The notes below the pieces were generated by a model. The model made no database searches, was not told the DNA's origin, and saw only the letters and a program-made list of their open reading frames with translations. A stretch of DNA of 50,808 nucleotides from CAZXPG01 sp964643145. GTDB taxonomy: Bacteria; Pseudomonadota; Alphaproteobacteria; Rickettsiales; Arcanibacteraceae. Shown in pieces: positions 41,420-50,803 of this stretch. A program made the translations under genes and the position numbers. Location: positions 1 to 50,808 of the forward strand of contig CAZXPG010000006.1 in the NCBI GenBank assembly GCA_964643145.1, written 5' to 3'. Numbering within the stretch: the first letter of the stretch is position 1; every line of letters begins with the position of its first letter.

Positions 41420-43348
41420 GTGATTATTCTGCTTGTTTTTATGCCTCTCCTTGGGGCACTGCTCAGCGGGTTATTTTCCCGTTCTATTCCTAAAGCCGCC
41501 GCACAATGGATTACCTCTGGCTTGCTTTTTGCTTCAGCGATACTTGCTGCGGTGATTTTTGCCGATGTTGCTGTTGGTGGGCACGATTATACAGTCCCCC
41601 TGCTGCGCTGGCTGGATGTAGGAGGGTTTAAAGCTGCCTGGACACTGCGCGTTGATAGCCTGACAGCGGTGATGCTGGTGGTGGTGACCTGGGTTTCCTG
41701 CCTGGTGCATATCTATTCTATCGGCTATATGAGCCACGATCCGCATGTACCACGCTTCATGTCGTATCTCTCGCTGTTTACCTTCTTCATGCTGATGCTG
41801 GTAACGGCCGATAACCTTATACAACTATTCCTCGGTTGGGAAGGCGTAGGCTTATGCTCTTACCTGCTGATTGGCTTCTGGTATTCTAAACCTTCTGCTA
41901 ATGCCGCCGCAATGAAAGCCTTTATTGTTAACCGTGTAGGGGATTTTGGCTTTGCGCTTGGGGTGTTTTCTTTGTTCCTGGTGTTTGGTTCAGTGCAGTT
42001 TGATGAAATTTTCTCGACGGTTAACAGTCATGTAGCAGACCAGGTTACGTTTATGGGTACCAGTTTCCCGGCACTCGAAGTAATCTGTATCCTGCTATTT
42101 ATTGGCAGTATGGGAAAATCCGCCCAGTTTGGCCTGCATACCTGGCTGCCTGATGCGATGGAAGGCCCAACGCCGGTTTCCGCTCTCATCCATGCTGCTA
42201 CCATGGTGACGGCTGGCGTGTTCCTGGTAGCGCGCTGTTCGCCACTATTTGAACATGCGCCCGTTGCGCTTGATATGGTAACTATTGTTGGTGCATTCAC
42301 CTCTATTTTTGCAGCAAGCATTGCGCTAACGCAAAATGATATTAAACGGATTATCGCCTATTCTACCTGTAGCCAGCTTGGCTATATGTTCTTTGCCTGC
42401 GGTGTGTCTGCCTATAGTGCTGGTGTGTTCCATCTGATGACACATGCGTTCTTTAAGGCACTGTTGTTTCTTGGAGCAGGTAGTGTAATCCATGCCATGT
42501 CCGATGAACAAGATATCCGCCGTATGGGGGGGATATGGAAAAAAATTCCAATCACCTACAGCTTAATGTGGATTGGCTCACTGGCACTAGCAGGTGTATT
42601 TCCTTTCGCTGGATATTATTCCAAAGATATTATCCTCGAAGCGGCCTATGCATCTGGCACGACAATCGGCCAGATTGCCAGCCTGGTAGGCGTGATTGTT
42701 GCCTTCATGACGGCGTTCTATTCAGTACGTTTGTTGATTCTGGTATTTCACGGCAAGTCACGCGCCTCTGAAGAGGTGATGCACCATGTGCATGAATCGC
42801 CGCTCGTTATGCTGGTGCCGCTGTTTGTGCTCGCTGTGGGTGCGGTGTTTGCCGGGCTTATCGGGCATTATGTCCTGCATATTGTAGACCCTGAAGGCCA
42901 TTTCTGGAAAGGGACGATTGCGGTACTTCCAGAGCATAATGGTATTGAGGAAGCCCATCACCTGCCCTTCCTGCTGAAAATCATTCCAAGCATCGCAGGC
43001 ATAGGTGGCATGGTACTGGCCTATATCTGCTATCAACTTTCCCCTTCCATTCCAGCACGCCTCTCTACCAGTTTCCGCCCACTCTATGTGTTCCTGCTCA
43101 ACAAATGGTATATAGATGAACTTTATAACCTCCTATTTGTACGCACCGCCAAATGCATAGGAACCTTCTGCTGGAAAATTATTGATATACGGCTGATTGA
43201 TGCCGTTGGGCCCAATGGGGCTGCCTGGATTTCTGCACGCTTGGGTGTCCTTGTCAATAAAACACAATCTGGCTATGTCTATCACTATGCGTTTGTGATG
43301 CTGATCGGATTGGCAGGATTAATTAGTTGGACGATGTTCGGCCTTTAG
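41420..43348 (+). CDS. nuoL: NADH-quinone oxidoreductase subunit L
   Basis: The large antiporter-like proton-pumping subunit at the distal end of the membrane arm. The 642 residues start at a GTG with gaaggg upstream. It has about 16 helices, the conserved LFLGWEGVGLCSYLLIGFWY, the Lys/His channel residues around ALIHAATMVTAGVFLVARC, and the long lateral helix near the C terminus. Length matches the family. Confidence 0.95.
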   Translation: MIILLVFMPLLGALLSGLFSRSIPKAAAQWITSGLLFASAILAAVIFADVAVGGHDYTVPLLRWLDVGGFKAAWTLRVDSLTAVMLVVVTWVSCLVHIYSIGYMSHDPHVPRFMSYLSLFTFFMLMLVTADNLIQLFLGWEGVGLCSYLLIGFWYSKPSANAAAMKAFIVNRVGDFGFALGVFSLFLVFGSVQFDEIFSTVNSHVADQVTFMGTSFPALEVICILLFIGSMGKSAQFGLHTWLPDAMEGPTPVSALIHAATMVTAGVFLVARCSPLFEHAPVALDMVTIVGAFTSIFAASIALTQNDIKRIIAYSTCSQLGYMFFACGVSAYSAGVFHLMTHAFFKALLFLGAGSVIHAMSDEQDIRRMGGIWKKIPITYSLMWIGSLALAGVFPFAGYYSKDIILEAAYASGTTIGQIASLVGVIVAFMTAFYSVRLLILVFHGKSRASEEVMHHVHESPLVMLVPLFVLAVGAVFAGLIGHYVLHIVDPEGHFWKGTIAVLPEHNGIEEAHHLPFLLKIIPSIAGIGGMVLAYICYQLSPSIPARLSTSFRPLYVFLLNKWYIDELYNLLFVRTAKCIGTFCWKIIDIRLIDAVGPNGAAWISARLGVLVNKTQSGYVYHYAFVMLIGLAGLISWTMFGL

Positions 43349-43390
43349 TCGATATCGCGAATGGAACGATAACTTTAGTATTTGTACATT

Positions 43391-44905
43391 ATGGAAATTC
43401 CTCTACTTTCATTTATCATTTTCCTGCCGCTGGTTGGAGCATTATTTATCTTTTTTTTAGGCGGTGGCGAAGCCTCGGCGCGCAACTGTAAGAATGCTGC
43501 ACTCTGGACAAGCCTAGTGACATTTGTATTCTCGCTGATTCTGCTTATTAATTTTGATAAAAATAACAGTAGCTTCCAGTTTGTAGAGAATATTCCATGG
43601 TTCAAGGGGTATAACATTAACTACCACTTAGGGATTGACGGCATTTCCCTCTTTATGGTGCTGCTCACCACGCTGCTTACCCCTATCTGTATTTTGGCAA
43701 GTTGGGAATCTATCCAGAAACGTGTGCGCGAGTATATGATTGCCTTTTTGCTGCTTGAAACAATGGTGATTGGGGTATTTTCTGCCCTTGATTTTGTACT
43801 ATTCTATCTGTTTTTTGAAGCGATGCTGCTACCGATGTTCCTGATTATCGGTATCTGGGGGGGCAATAACCGCGTCTATGCAGCCTTCAAGTTCTTCCTC
43901 TATACCTTAGCGGGCTCGGTATTCTTGCTGCTTGCCATGCTCTATATTTACCAAGAAACCGGCACCATGAGTATCCCCGATCTCATGCGCGAAATGCCGC
44001 ATTTCACGCTAGCTGTGCAGAAATGGCTATTCTTGGCGTTCCTGGTTTCTTTTGCAGTAAAAGTGCCGATGTGGCCGGTGCATAGCTGGCTACCCGATGC
44101 GCATGTGCAGGCTCCTACCGCTGGCTCAGTGATTCTGGCAGGTGTACTGCTTAAAATGGGAGCCTATGGTTTCCTGCGGTTTTCATTGCCTATGCTGCCG
44201 GAAGCCAGCAACTATTTTGCGCCTTTCATTTTTAATCTAAGCGTCATAGCGGTGATCTATGCCTCACTGGTTGCCTTGGTGCAGGAAGATATCAAAAAAC
44301 TGATTGCTTATTCTTCGGTTGCCCATATGGGTTTTGTCACGATCGGGATTTTCACTTTCAACCTGCAAGGCTTAGATGGTGCTATTGTGCAAATGATCAG
44401 CCACGGGCTGGTATCTGGTGCGCTCTTCCTGTGTGTTGGGGTGATTTATGACCGTATGCATACACGTGAGATTGCCAGGTTTGGTGGGTTGGTGCACCGT
44501 ATGCCTCGCTATGCGGCAATACTGGTATTCTTTACCATGGCATCTATCGGCCTGCCCAGCACTTCTGGTTTTGTAGGTGAATTCCTGACGCTGGTTGGCA
44601 TTTATCAAGTCGATAAAGTGACAACCGCCTTAGCGGCCACCGGGCTGGTATTGGGTGCAGCCTATATGCTATGGATGGTAGCGCGGGTGTTATTTGGTGA
44701 GGCTTTATCGCGGGAAGTTAAAAAGATCAGCGATATCAACGCCAGAGAAGCAATCAGCTTCCTACCCTTGATTGTGCTTACATTGCTCCTGGGGATTTAT
44801 CCCGCTTGTGTAACTGACTACCTCCATACACCGGTAACGCACCTGATAAACCAGCTACAATCTGGCCTGCAAGTGCATGATATGGTGAATATGTCAGCGA
44901 AATAA
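43391..44905 (+). CDS. nuoM: NADH-quinone oxidoreductase subunit M
   Basis: An antiporter-like proton-pumping subunit of about 504 residues and 14 helices. It has GIDGISLFMVLLTTLLTPI, the conserved Glu region FYLFFEAMLLPMFLIIG, and the Lys-containing VKVPMWPVHSWLPDAHVQAP. I chose the ATG at 43391 rather than the TTG at 43382. The next nuo gene is 330 bp away because a palindromic element lies between them. Confidence 0.95.
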   Translation: MEIPLLSFIIFLPLVGALFIFFLGGGEASARNCKNAALWTSLVTFVFSLILLINFDKNNSSFQFVENIPWFKGYNINYHLGIDGISLFMVLLTTLLTPICILASWESIQKRVREYMIAFLLLETMVIGVFSALDFVLFYLFFEAMLLPMFLIIGIWGGNNRVYAAFKFFLYTLAGSVFLLLAMLYIYQETGTMSIPDLMREMPHFTLAVQKWLFLAFLVSFAVKVPMWPVHSWLPDAHVQAPTAGSVILAGVLLKMGAYGFLRFSLPMLPEASNYFAPFIFNLSVIAVIYASLVALVQEDIKKLIAYSSVAHMGFVTIGIFTFNLQGLDGAIVQMISHGLVSGALFLCVGVIYDRMHTREIARFGGLVHRMPRYAAILVFFTMASIGLPSTSGFVGEFLTLVGIYQVDKVTTALAATGLVLGAAYMLWMVARVLFGEALSREVKKISDINAREAISFLPLIVLTLLLGIYPACVTDYLHTPVTHLINQLQSGLQVHDMVNMSAK

Positions 44906-44908
44906 GAA

Positions 44909-45222
44909 ACTACTAAGTCCGCTGTTAAAAAGTCCCTCGCTTCACTCAGTATACTTTTTAACATTGATTTATAAGGAAAAATAAAAGCTTGAAGCGGTTC
45001 CGCGCTTTTATTTTAAAATGTTATTTTGCCAGCTTTTAAACATGATTGTTTAAAAGCTGGCAATTTCACCAATAATTGTTGTTATACCAACAACAATTAT
45101 TTCAAATAATAACTGCAATTTCTGGTGCCGAGCCGCCTCAAATCAGAAATTGGCAACTTACAATCCGGGAAAAAGTACTACTTGAGGCATAGCCGAAGGA
45201 CTTTTTCACGTCAGACTACTAA
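44909..45222. mobile_element. MITE-like palindromic element between nuoM and nuoN
   Basis: Nearly the whole 330-bp gap is one structured element. The two ends are imperfect inverted repeats of about 50 bp (left from 44916; right ending at 45217), sharing aaaaagtcc and a following cttttt. They are flanked by an 8-base direct repeat actactaa (44909-44916 and 45215-45222), which partly overlaps the ends. Inside are hairpins: aaaataaaagc (44978-44988/45004-45014), a 16-bp stem (45026-45041/45048-45063), a 13-bp stem (45071-45083/45089-45101) and a 9-bp stem (45116-45124/45144-45152). No protein is encoded. It fits a small non-autonomous transposable element; no transposase was seen in the window. 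Confidence 0.65.
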
Positions 45223-45235
45223 CGATTTATAGAAA

Positions 45236-46675
45236 ATGATGCAGTTTACGATGATGGATATGGGTATTGCGCTTCCTGAAATTTTTCTGGCAGCAATAAG
45301 CATGATAATGCTATTACTTGGCGTGTGGCTTGGTAATGGCTATACGAACACGCTTACCCGGCTGGCGATAGTGGCCGCGGCTTTTGCCAGCCTTATGCTG
45401 ATTAAACTTCCTCATCAGCCGCTTTTTGCTTTTAGCCAGCTTTTCACTATTGATAGTTTTATTATTGTCGCCAAGCTGCTTGTACTTGGGGGAATGGTTG
45501 CCAGCCTGCTGCTCTTGCTTGGCGTTAAAACAAGTGATAATAGCCATCTACCCTTTGAACTGCCCATTCTCATGCTGCTTTCCGTTGTTGGGATGATGGT
45601 GATGTTATCGGCTAACAATTTCCTAACCCTCTATATGGGGCTGGAACTACAAAGCCTGCCGCTTTATGTGCTGGCGGCAAGCCAGCGTGATAATACCCGT
45701 TCTTCTGAGGCGGGCTTAAAATATTTCATGTTAGGGGCACTAGCATCGGGTATACTGCTTTACGGTATTTCCCTGATTTATGGCTTTACTGGCACTACCG
45801 ATTTTACCCAGCTTGCCCTGCACACCGGCAATGTGCCCGTAGGGGCGTTGGTTGGGTTAGTATTGGTAATTGTAGCATTTTCGTTCAAACTTTCTGCTGC
45901 TCCCTTTCATATGTGGGCACCTGATGTATACCAAGGATCGCCTACTGTAATTACAGCATTTTTTGCAACTGCTCCCAAAATAGCAGCTACCTTATTGCTT
46001 GTTCGGCTGATGATGCAGCCTTTTGCCGCACTTCTAACCTCCTGGCAGCAGATTATCGTGGTGGTTGCTGCCTTATCAATGATGGTTGGTGCGCTAGGGG
46101 CGTTACGCCAAACCAACATTAAGCGGCTGCTTGCCTATAGTTCTATTGGTCATGTCGGCTATTTGCTGATGGGGCTGGCGACGGGCACCGTCGAAGGCGC
46201 ACAGGCAATTATAGTCTATCTGGCCATTTACCTCAGCATGAGTGCAGGGGTATTTGCCTGTATTTTAATGATGCGCACACGCGGCGAGTATACCGAAGAT
46301 ATCAACAGCCTGGCTGGCCTCGCGAAAAACCGGCCAATGATGGCACTAATGCTGCTTATCTTCATGCTGTCAATGGCAGGTATCCCTCCTTTTGCCGGAT
46401 TTTTTGGAAAATTTTATATATTCCTTGCAGCACTGCAAGCAAAGCTTTATGGTCTAGCCGTTATTGGAGTGATTGCCAGTGTAATTGCCACCTACTATTA
46501 CCTGCGGATTATAAAAATTATGTATTTTGATGAGGCGAAACATAGTTTTGAGCAGGAGACCCCTTACAGTATAGCACTGGTTTCTACACTAAGTGCTGCA
46601 TTTAACGCCGCATTTTTCCTGCTCCCAACTCCACTGGTAGCGATTGCAACTACAGCCATACAGATAGTTAAATGA
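45236..46675 (+). CDS. nuoN: NADH-quinone oxidoreductase subunit N
   Basis: The third antiporter-like membrane subunit of complex I, 479 residues and about 14 helices. The signature LYMGLELQSLPLYVLAASQR with its Glu is present, as is the Lys-containing FKLSAAPFHMWAPDVYQGSP. It starts 14 bases past the palindromic element, so its translation leader is shaped by that insertion. Its stop overlaps birA by four bases. Confidence 0.95.
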   Translation: MMQFTMMDMGIALPEIFLAAISMIMLLLGVWLGNGYTNTLTRLAIVAAAFASLMLIKLPHQPLFAFSQLFTIDSFIIVAKLLVLGGMVASLLLLLGVKTSDNSHLPFELPILMLLSVVGMMVMLSANNFLTLYMGLELQSLPLYVLAASQRDNTRSSEAGLKYFMLGALASGILLYGISLIYGFTGTTDFTQLALHTGNVPVGALVGLVLVIVAFSFKLSAAPFHMWAPDVYQGSPTVITAFFATAPKIAATLLLVRLMMQPFAALLTSWQQIIVVVAALSMMVGALGALRQTNIKRLLAYSSIGHVGYLLMGLATGTVEGAQAIIVYLAIYLSMSAGVFACILMMRTRGEYTEDINSLAGLAKNRPMMALMLLIFMLSMAGIPPFAGFFGKFYIFLAALQAKLYGLAVIGVIASVIATYYYLRIIKIMYFDEAKHSFEQETPYSIALVSTLSAAFNAAFFLLPTPLVAIATTAIQIVK

Positions 46676-47466
46676 CCGAGAATTTGCAAGGCTGGCTTCA
46701 GGAATATACTCTACTTATTTACGATATCATTGATAGCACCAATGAAGAAGCTAAGCGCTTGGCGATAGATGGAATTGAAGGCAACCATGCTATCTGGGCG
46801 GAATCTCAGACCCAAGGGCATGGGCGTTATGGCAGGCACTGGGTTTCACCTCCAGGCAATCTTTACCTTTCATTGCTTTTACGACCTGAGCATGATGTTG
46901 CCACCGCTTCGCAGCTTGCCTTTGTGGCCGCTGTTGCTATGGCAGATACCGTATCGTTCTTTCTGTCTACGTCAGCACGAATAGGCTATAAATGGCCCAA
47001 TGATATTATGGTCGAGAACAAAAAAATAGGTGGAGTGTTGCTTGAATCGCGCCTGAAGGCTGGAAGCAATAGCCTGGATTGGCTGATTATCGGCGTAGGT
47101 ATTAATATTATTGATCATCCTGAACTGCTTGCCGAACGCACTGGCTATGAAGCCACCAGCCTGCAAAAAGAGGGGGCCGAAATACCATCAGTAAGTGCTG
47201 TCCTCTATAAATTTATGCAGTCATTCACGGCCAATTGTGCAAAATGGAAGAAGAACGGATTTTCACCACTGAAAGAATTATTTCTAGAAAAAGCCCTAAA
47301 TGTTGGCCGCACCATTACTGTACGCACAGCAGATTCTCGCCTTTCTGGGGTGTTTACTGGTATTAACGACGATGGCTGCTTACTGCTTACACTCGAGGGT
47401 GGACATCAACACGTGATTACGGTTGGCGATTTATTTTTTGAGCATAAACAGCAGCAAAGCTGGTAA
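46672..47466 (+). CDS. birA: Biotin-[acetyl-CoA-carboxylase] ligase
   Basis: Attaches biotin to acetyl-CoA carboxylase. The 264-residue protein has the biotinyl-AMP motif GHGRYGRHWVSPPGNLYLSL, KWPNDIM and a C-terminal SH3-like domain (ITVRTADSRLSGVFTGIND). The N-terminal DNA-binding domain of E. coli BirA is absent, so it is the monofunctional class. Its ATGA overlap with nuoN puts it in the same transcript, as commonly seen in alphaproteobacteria. Confidence 0.93.
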   Translation: MTENLQGWLQEYTLLIYDIIDSTNEEAKRLAIDGIEGNHAIWAESQTQGHGRYGRHWVSPPGNLYLSLLLRPEHDVATASQLAFVAAVAMADTVSFFLSTSARIGYKWPNDIMVENKKIGGVLLESRLKAGSNSLDWLIIGVGINIIDHPELLAERTGYEATSLQKEGAEIPSVSAVLYKFMQSFTANCAKWKKNGFSPLKELFLEKALNVGRTITVRTADSRLSGVFTGINDDGCLLLTLEGGHQHVITVGDLFFEHKQQQSW

Positions 47467-47494
47467 AACGCTCCCATTTCATAGTGATAGAAAT

Positions 47495-48265
47495 ATGTTA
47501 CTTGCAATTGATGCTGGCAACACAAATAGTGTATTTGCCCTTTTTGAAGGAAAAAAACTTCGCAGCCAGTGGCGCTTAGCAACTGACCAACGGAGAACAG
47601 CCGATGAATATGCCGTTAGCCTAATACAGTTAATGACATTAGCAGGGATTGATAGTAAAGCTGTGGATAGTAGCATTATTTCTACCGTTGTACCAGGGGC
47701 TTTATTTGCCTTACGCACCTTGTGCAATAATTATTTCCACTCTGACCCTATGGTGATAGGAGAAAGCGGTGTAGAAACTGGCATTCACGTAGTGTTTGAG
47801 CGGGCAAGAGAGGTGGGGGCAGATCGCTTAGTCAATGCCGTTGCTGCCTACCAGCAGTTTGGCGGTAATGTGATTATCGTTGATTTTGGCACAGCCACCA
47901 CTTTTGATGTCGTCGATAACCAGGGGAACTATCGGGGTGGCATTATTTCTCCTGGCATTAACCTCTCCATGGATGCATTGCACCGTGCTGCTGCCAAGCT
48001 TCCCACCGTTGCCATAGAACGGCCACAAAAAGTGATTGGAACTTCAACAGTATCAGCCATGCAATCGGGTATTTACTGGGGATATGTAGGGCTGATTGAG
48101 GGTATTATTACACGCATTTGCGCCGAATATGGCGCCCCCATGAAAGTAGTGGCCACGGGCGGACTGGCTTCACTATTTTTTAACGAAATGGACGCTATAG
48201 ACCATCTGGAGCCAGACCTTACCATGGTTGGGCTGCAACATATTTATGAAAGAAATAGGCATTAA
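47495..48265 (+). CDS. coaX: Type III pantothenate kinase
   Basis: Phosphorylates pantothenate in the first step of coenzyme A synthesis; CoaX enzymes need a monovalent cation and ignore CoA feedback. The 256-residue protein begins MLLAIDAGNTNSVFALFEG and contains GADRLVNAVAAY and VDFGTATTFDVVD, the ATPase-fold motifs. The frame is open upstream to 47423 within birA, but the ATG at 47495 gives the family N terminus. It follows birA after 28 bases. Confidence 0.94.
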   Translation: MLLAIDAGNTNSVFALFEGKKLRSQWRLATDQRRTADEYAVSLIQLMTLAGIDSKAVDSSIISTVVPGALFALRTLCNNYFHSDPMVIGESGVETGIHVVFERAREVGADRLVNAVAAYQQFGGNVIIVDFGTATTFDVVDNQGNYRGGIISPGINLSMDALHRAAAKLPTVAIERPQKVIGTSTVSAMQSGIYWGYVGLIEGIITRICAEYGAPMKVVATGGLASLFFNEMDAIDHLEPDLTMVGLQHIYERNRH

Positions 48266-48270
48266 GGATT

Positions 48271-49941
48271 ATGACATTTAACATAGCAAAACATAAAAAC
48301 GAATTTCTCTTCCTACCACTTGGTGGCTCAGGAGAAATTGGTATGAACCTGAACCTCTATCATTATCAAGGCAAATGGCTGATGGTCGATTTAGGCGCGG
48401 GCTTTGCCGATGATTATCTTCCCGGCATTGATATGATTGTGCCGGATATACATTTTATCCTAAAGCACCGCAGCAATCTGGTGGGGATTGTGTTAACCCA
48501 TGCCCATGAAGACCATCTGGGAGCCGTACAATATTTATGGAATGAATTACATTGCCCAATCTATACCACACCGTTTACGGCTGCTTTCCTGCGCGCCAAG
48601 CTGGCGGAAATGCCGTTTGCCAGCGAGGTAAAAATCACGGAAGTGCCTTGTGCAGGCAGTTTTGAACTGGAGCCTTTCACTATTGACATGCTTCCCCTCA
48701 CCCACTCTGCACCCGAAATGCAGGCAGTTATCATCCGCACCGAGCTAGGTAGTGTGATGCATACAGGTGATTGGAAATTTGACCCAGACCCGTTGATTGG
48801 GGAAGCAGCGGATGAAGCGCGCTTGAAAGCCTATGGCGATGCCGGTATCCTGGCTATGGTGGGAGATTCTACCAATGTGTTCAACCCTGGCACTTCCGGT
48901 TCAGAGGGCGATTTACGGAAAAGCCTGATTGAACTGGTGGCGAACTGCAAGAAAATGGTGGCCGTCACTACTTTTGCTTCCAACGTCGCCCGTATTGAAA
49001 CCATTGCCCGTGCTGCAGAAGCCTGTGGACGGCATGTGATAATGGCAGGCAGAAGCCTGTGGCGAATTGTGCGCGCAGCAAAAGAAAGCGGCTATTTACA
49101 AGATATTGAATTTTTAGAAGATAGCCAGATCGGCAAGTTTCCTCGCGACAAAGTGCTGGTGATTTGTACGGGATGCCAGGGCGAACCGATGGCGGCAACC
49201 ACCAAAATTGCTAATGGTGCGCACCCTACCGTCAAACTGAACCCTGGCGACACGGTAATATTTTCCTCTAAAATTATCCCTGGCAATGATAAAAAGATTT
49301 TCCGTCTGTTCAATCAGCTTGTGAAGCAAAATGTGGAAGTGCTGACTGAAAAAGACCATTTCGTGCATGTATCCGGCCACCCGGGCCGTGAAGAATTGCA
49401 CCGTATGGTGAAATTACTACGGCCAGAGATTATGATCCCCGTGCATGGCGAACTGGTGCATATTCATGAACATTGCAAACTGGCCAAAGAGTGGGGAGTG
49501 CCACAGACCGTTCAATTAGGAAATGGCGATGTCATTCGCTTGGCACCTGGAAAGGCTGAACGTGTTGGTGTGGTCGAGGCAGGTTACTTGGGCATTGATG
49601 GCCATTATCTGCTGCCCCCGGATAGCCCGGTGCTGCGTATGCGCCGCAAAATTCAGCGTGATGGTGTGATTGTCGTTAATCTGATTATGGGTAAAACCGG
49701 TGCCCTGCGTACTGACCCACTCATTATTGCCCCAGGCTGCTTAGATGCCCAAGAAGACAAGGAGATTCTTTCCCTGATGGTGGAGGAGGTGCGTGATGTG
49801 ATTGAACAAAGCAGCCAGGCCATTAAAACCAAGCAGAAAGACGACCATCTCTATAGTCTCACCCGCTCAGCAATCCGCCGTATTGTGAAACGGGAAGTGG
49901 GCAAAAATCCACCTATTGAAATTCATATTGAAGTGATTTAA
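48271..49941 (+). CDS. rnj: Ribonuclease J
   Basis: A metallo-beta-lactamase/beta-CASP nuclease that matures and degrades RNA, with 5'-to-3' exo and endo activity. The 556-residue sequence has GSGEIGMNLNLY near the start, the zinc motif THAHEDHLGAV, further metal ligands in MHTGDWKFDPDP, the beta-CASP region with VSGHPGREELHRM and PVHGELVHIHEH, and the dimerisation C-terminal domain. The start at 48271 is supported by the family N terminus and an aagga ribosome-binding site. It ends the nuo-birA-coaX-rnj run. Confidence 0.95.
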   Translation: MTFNIAKHKNEFLFLPLGGSGEIGMNLNLYHYQGKWLMVDLGAGFADDYLPGIDMIVPDIHFILKHRSNLVGIVLTHAHEDHLGAVQYLWNELHCPIYTTPFTAAFLRAKLAEMPFASEVKITEVPCAGSFELEPFTIDMLPLTHSAPEMQAVIIRTELGSVMHTGDWKFDPDPLIGEAADEARLKAYGDAGILAMVGDSTNVFNPGTSGSEGDLRKSLIELVANCKKMVAVTTFASNVARIETIARAAEACGRHVIMAGRSLWRIVRAAKESGYLQDIEFLEDSQIGKFPRDKVLVICTGCQGEPMAATTKIANGAHPTVKLNPGDTVIFSSKIIPGNDKKIFRLFNQLVKQNVEVLTEKDHFVHVSGHPGREELHRMVKLLRPEIMIPVHGELVHIHEHCKLAKEWGVPQTVQLGNGDVIRLAPGKAERVGVVEAGYLGIDGHYLLPPDSPVLRMRRKIQRDGVIVVNLIMGKTGALRTDPLIIAPGCLDAQEDKEILSLMVEEVRDVIEQSSQAIKTKQKDDHLYSLTRSAIRRIVKREVGKNPPIEIHIEVI

Positions 49942-49946
49942 TGCAA

Positions 49947-50020
49947 CCCTCACCCTGAGATCTCCCCTAGGAAGCATAGGCTACATTCCACTCTTCCTAT
50001 GGGAGATCTCAAGGCGAGGG
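49947..50020. repeat. 28-bp near-perfect inverted repeat
   Basis: The arms 49947-49974 and 49993-50020 pair at about 25 of 28 positions around an 18-base loop (ccctcaccctgagatct against agatctcaaggcgaggg). It lies between rnj and queD. The CCCTCACC end resembles the 14846 palindrome. No T run follows on the plus strand, so it may be a repeat or a transcript-end structure. Confidence 0.7.
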
Positions 50021-50053
50021 GAATCATAAGAGAATACTATTATTTGTTTTACC

Positions 50054-50476
50054 ATGACTATCTACTGCACCCGTCGCATAGAATTTGATGCCGCCCACCG
50101 TGTCATGGGCCATGAAGGGAAATGTAAATACCTGCATGGCCACCGCTATACCGTGGAGGCGAGTTTTGTAGCAGAGCGACTTGACACAGTTGGTCGTGTG
50201 GTAGATTTTGGAAAGATTAAAGCCTTACTAGGCGGATGGATTGATGAATATTGGGATCATAATACTATTCTTTCCAATGAGGATAACACGCTGGGAGAAC
50301 AGATTGCTATTATAACTAACCAGGATATATTCTACCTGCCCAACAACCCCACAGCCGAAAATATGGCCGATTATCTCCTGCACACAGTCTGCCCTAGCCT
50401 TTTTTCCAATAGTGGCCTGACATGCGTCAGAATCCGCCTCTATGAAACACCACAATGTTTTGTAGAGGCTTTTTAG
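50054..50476 (+). CDS. queD: 6-carboxytetrahydropterin synthase (QueD/PTPS family)
   Basis: Converts dihydroneopterin triphosphate to 6-carboxy-tetrahydropterin, the second step of queuosine and related 7-deazaguanine synthesis. The 140-residue protein has the zinc-binding His in FDAAHRV and in CKYLHGHRY with the catalytic Cys, then DFGKIKALL, a second catalytic stretch DHNTIL, and PTAENMADYLL. Family length is slightly over usual. The C-terminal Glu is in RLYETPQ. A distinct pterin role is possible, but the Cys-to-HGH spacing favours the QueD group. Confidence 0.9.
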   Translation: MTIYCTRRIEFDAAHRVMGHEGKCKYLHGHRYTVEASFVAERLDTVGRVVDFGKIKALLGGWIDEYWDHNTILSNEDNTLGEQIAIITNQDIFYLPNNPTAENMADYLLHTVCPSLFSNSGLTCVRIRLYETPQCFVEAF

Positions 50477-50688
50477 TGTGGAATATTGCCCCTATGCAGA
50501 TAGTTCCATATTTTTTTGCCCTTAAACAGCCATATTCCTGTTATTAGAAGCAGCGGAAATGTAACATATTGTACAATTTTCAGGGCGTAGTGCCATTCAT
50601 GCAGGGCACTATAGACATAGAAAATATTATAGGTTCCGGCTATAATATGCAGGTTGCGCGCCAACTTGCGGGTAGGTTTATAATGCAT
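50473..50688 (-). CDS. Small membrane protein of unknown function
   Basis: A 71-residue protein with a basic N terminus (YKPTRKLARNLHI), one hydrophobic segment at about residues 14-28 and another at 40-55 (TFPLLLITGIWLF). It ends in a basic Trp-containing tail (KGKKIWNYLHRGN). The layout suggests two short membrane spans. It overlaps the end of queD by four bases and converges on it. I do not recognise a named family. No strong ribosome-binding site is seen. Confidence 0.6.
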   Translation of the reverse strand: MHYKPTRKLARNLHIIAGTYNIFYVYSALHEWHYALKIVQYVTFPLLLITGIWLFKGKKIWNYLHRGNIPH

Positions 50689-50696
50689 ATTTGCTA

Positions 50697-50756
50697 ATAT
50701 ACCTCAATTTTGGATAAGCACGGCTTATCCAAAACTGGCATGTTACTCTAAAATAA
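50697..50756 (-). repeat. Dispersed palindromic repeat, copy C
   Basis: Read on the minus strand, this matches copy A at 2077-2137 along the whole length, including the leader attattttagagta and the stem gttttggataagc/gcttatccaaaa. The C-G pair of copy A is T-A here, so the stem is preserved although the bases differ. It lies in the region after the small membrane-protein gene, close to the window end. Confidence 0.8.
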
Positions 50757-50770
50757 TAATAACGTTAATT

Positions 50771-50803
50771 CTATGATAGGAAGCCAAAGGCTTCCTATCA
50801 TAG
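50771..50803. repeat. 15-bp perfect hairpin at the window end
   Basis: Ctatgataggaagcc (50771-50785) and ggcttcctatcatag (50789-50803) are perfect complements around a three-base loop (aaa). It lies just beyond the copy C palindrome. No T run follows, and the window ends five bases later. Confidence 0.75.
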
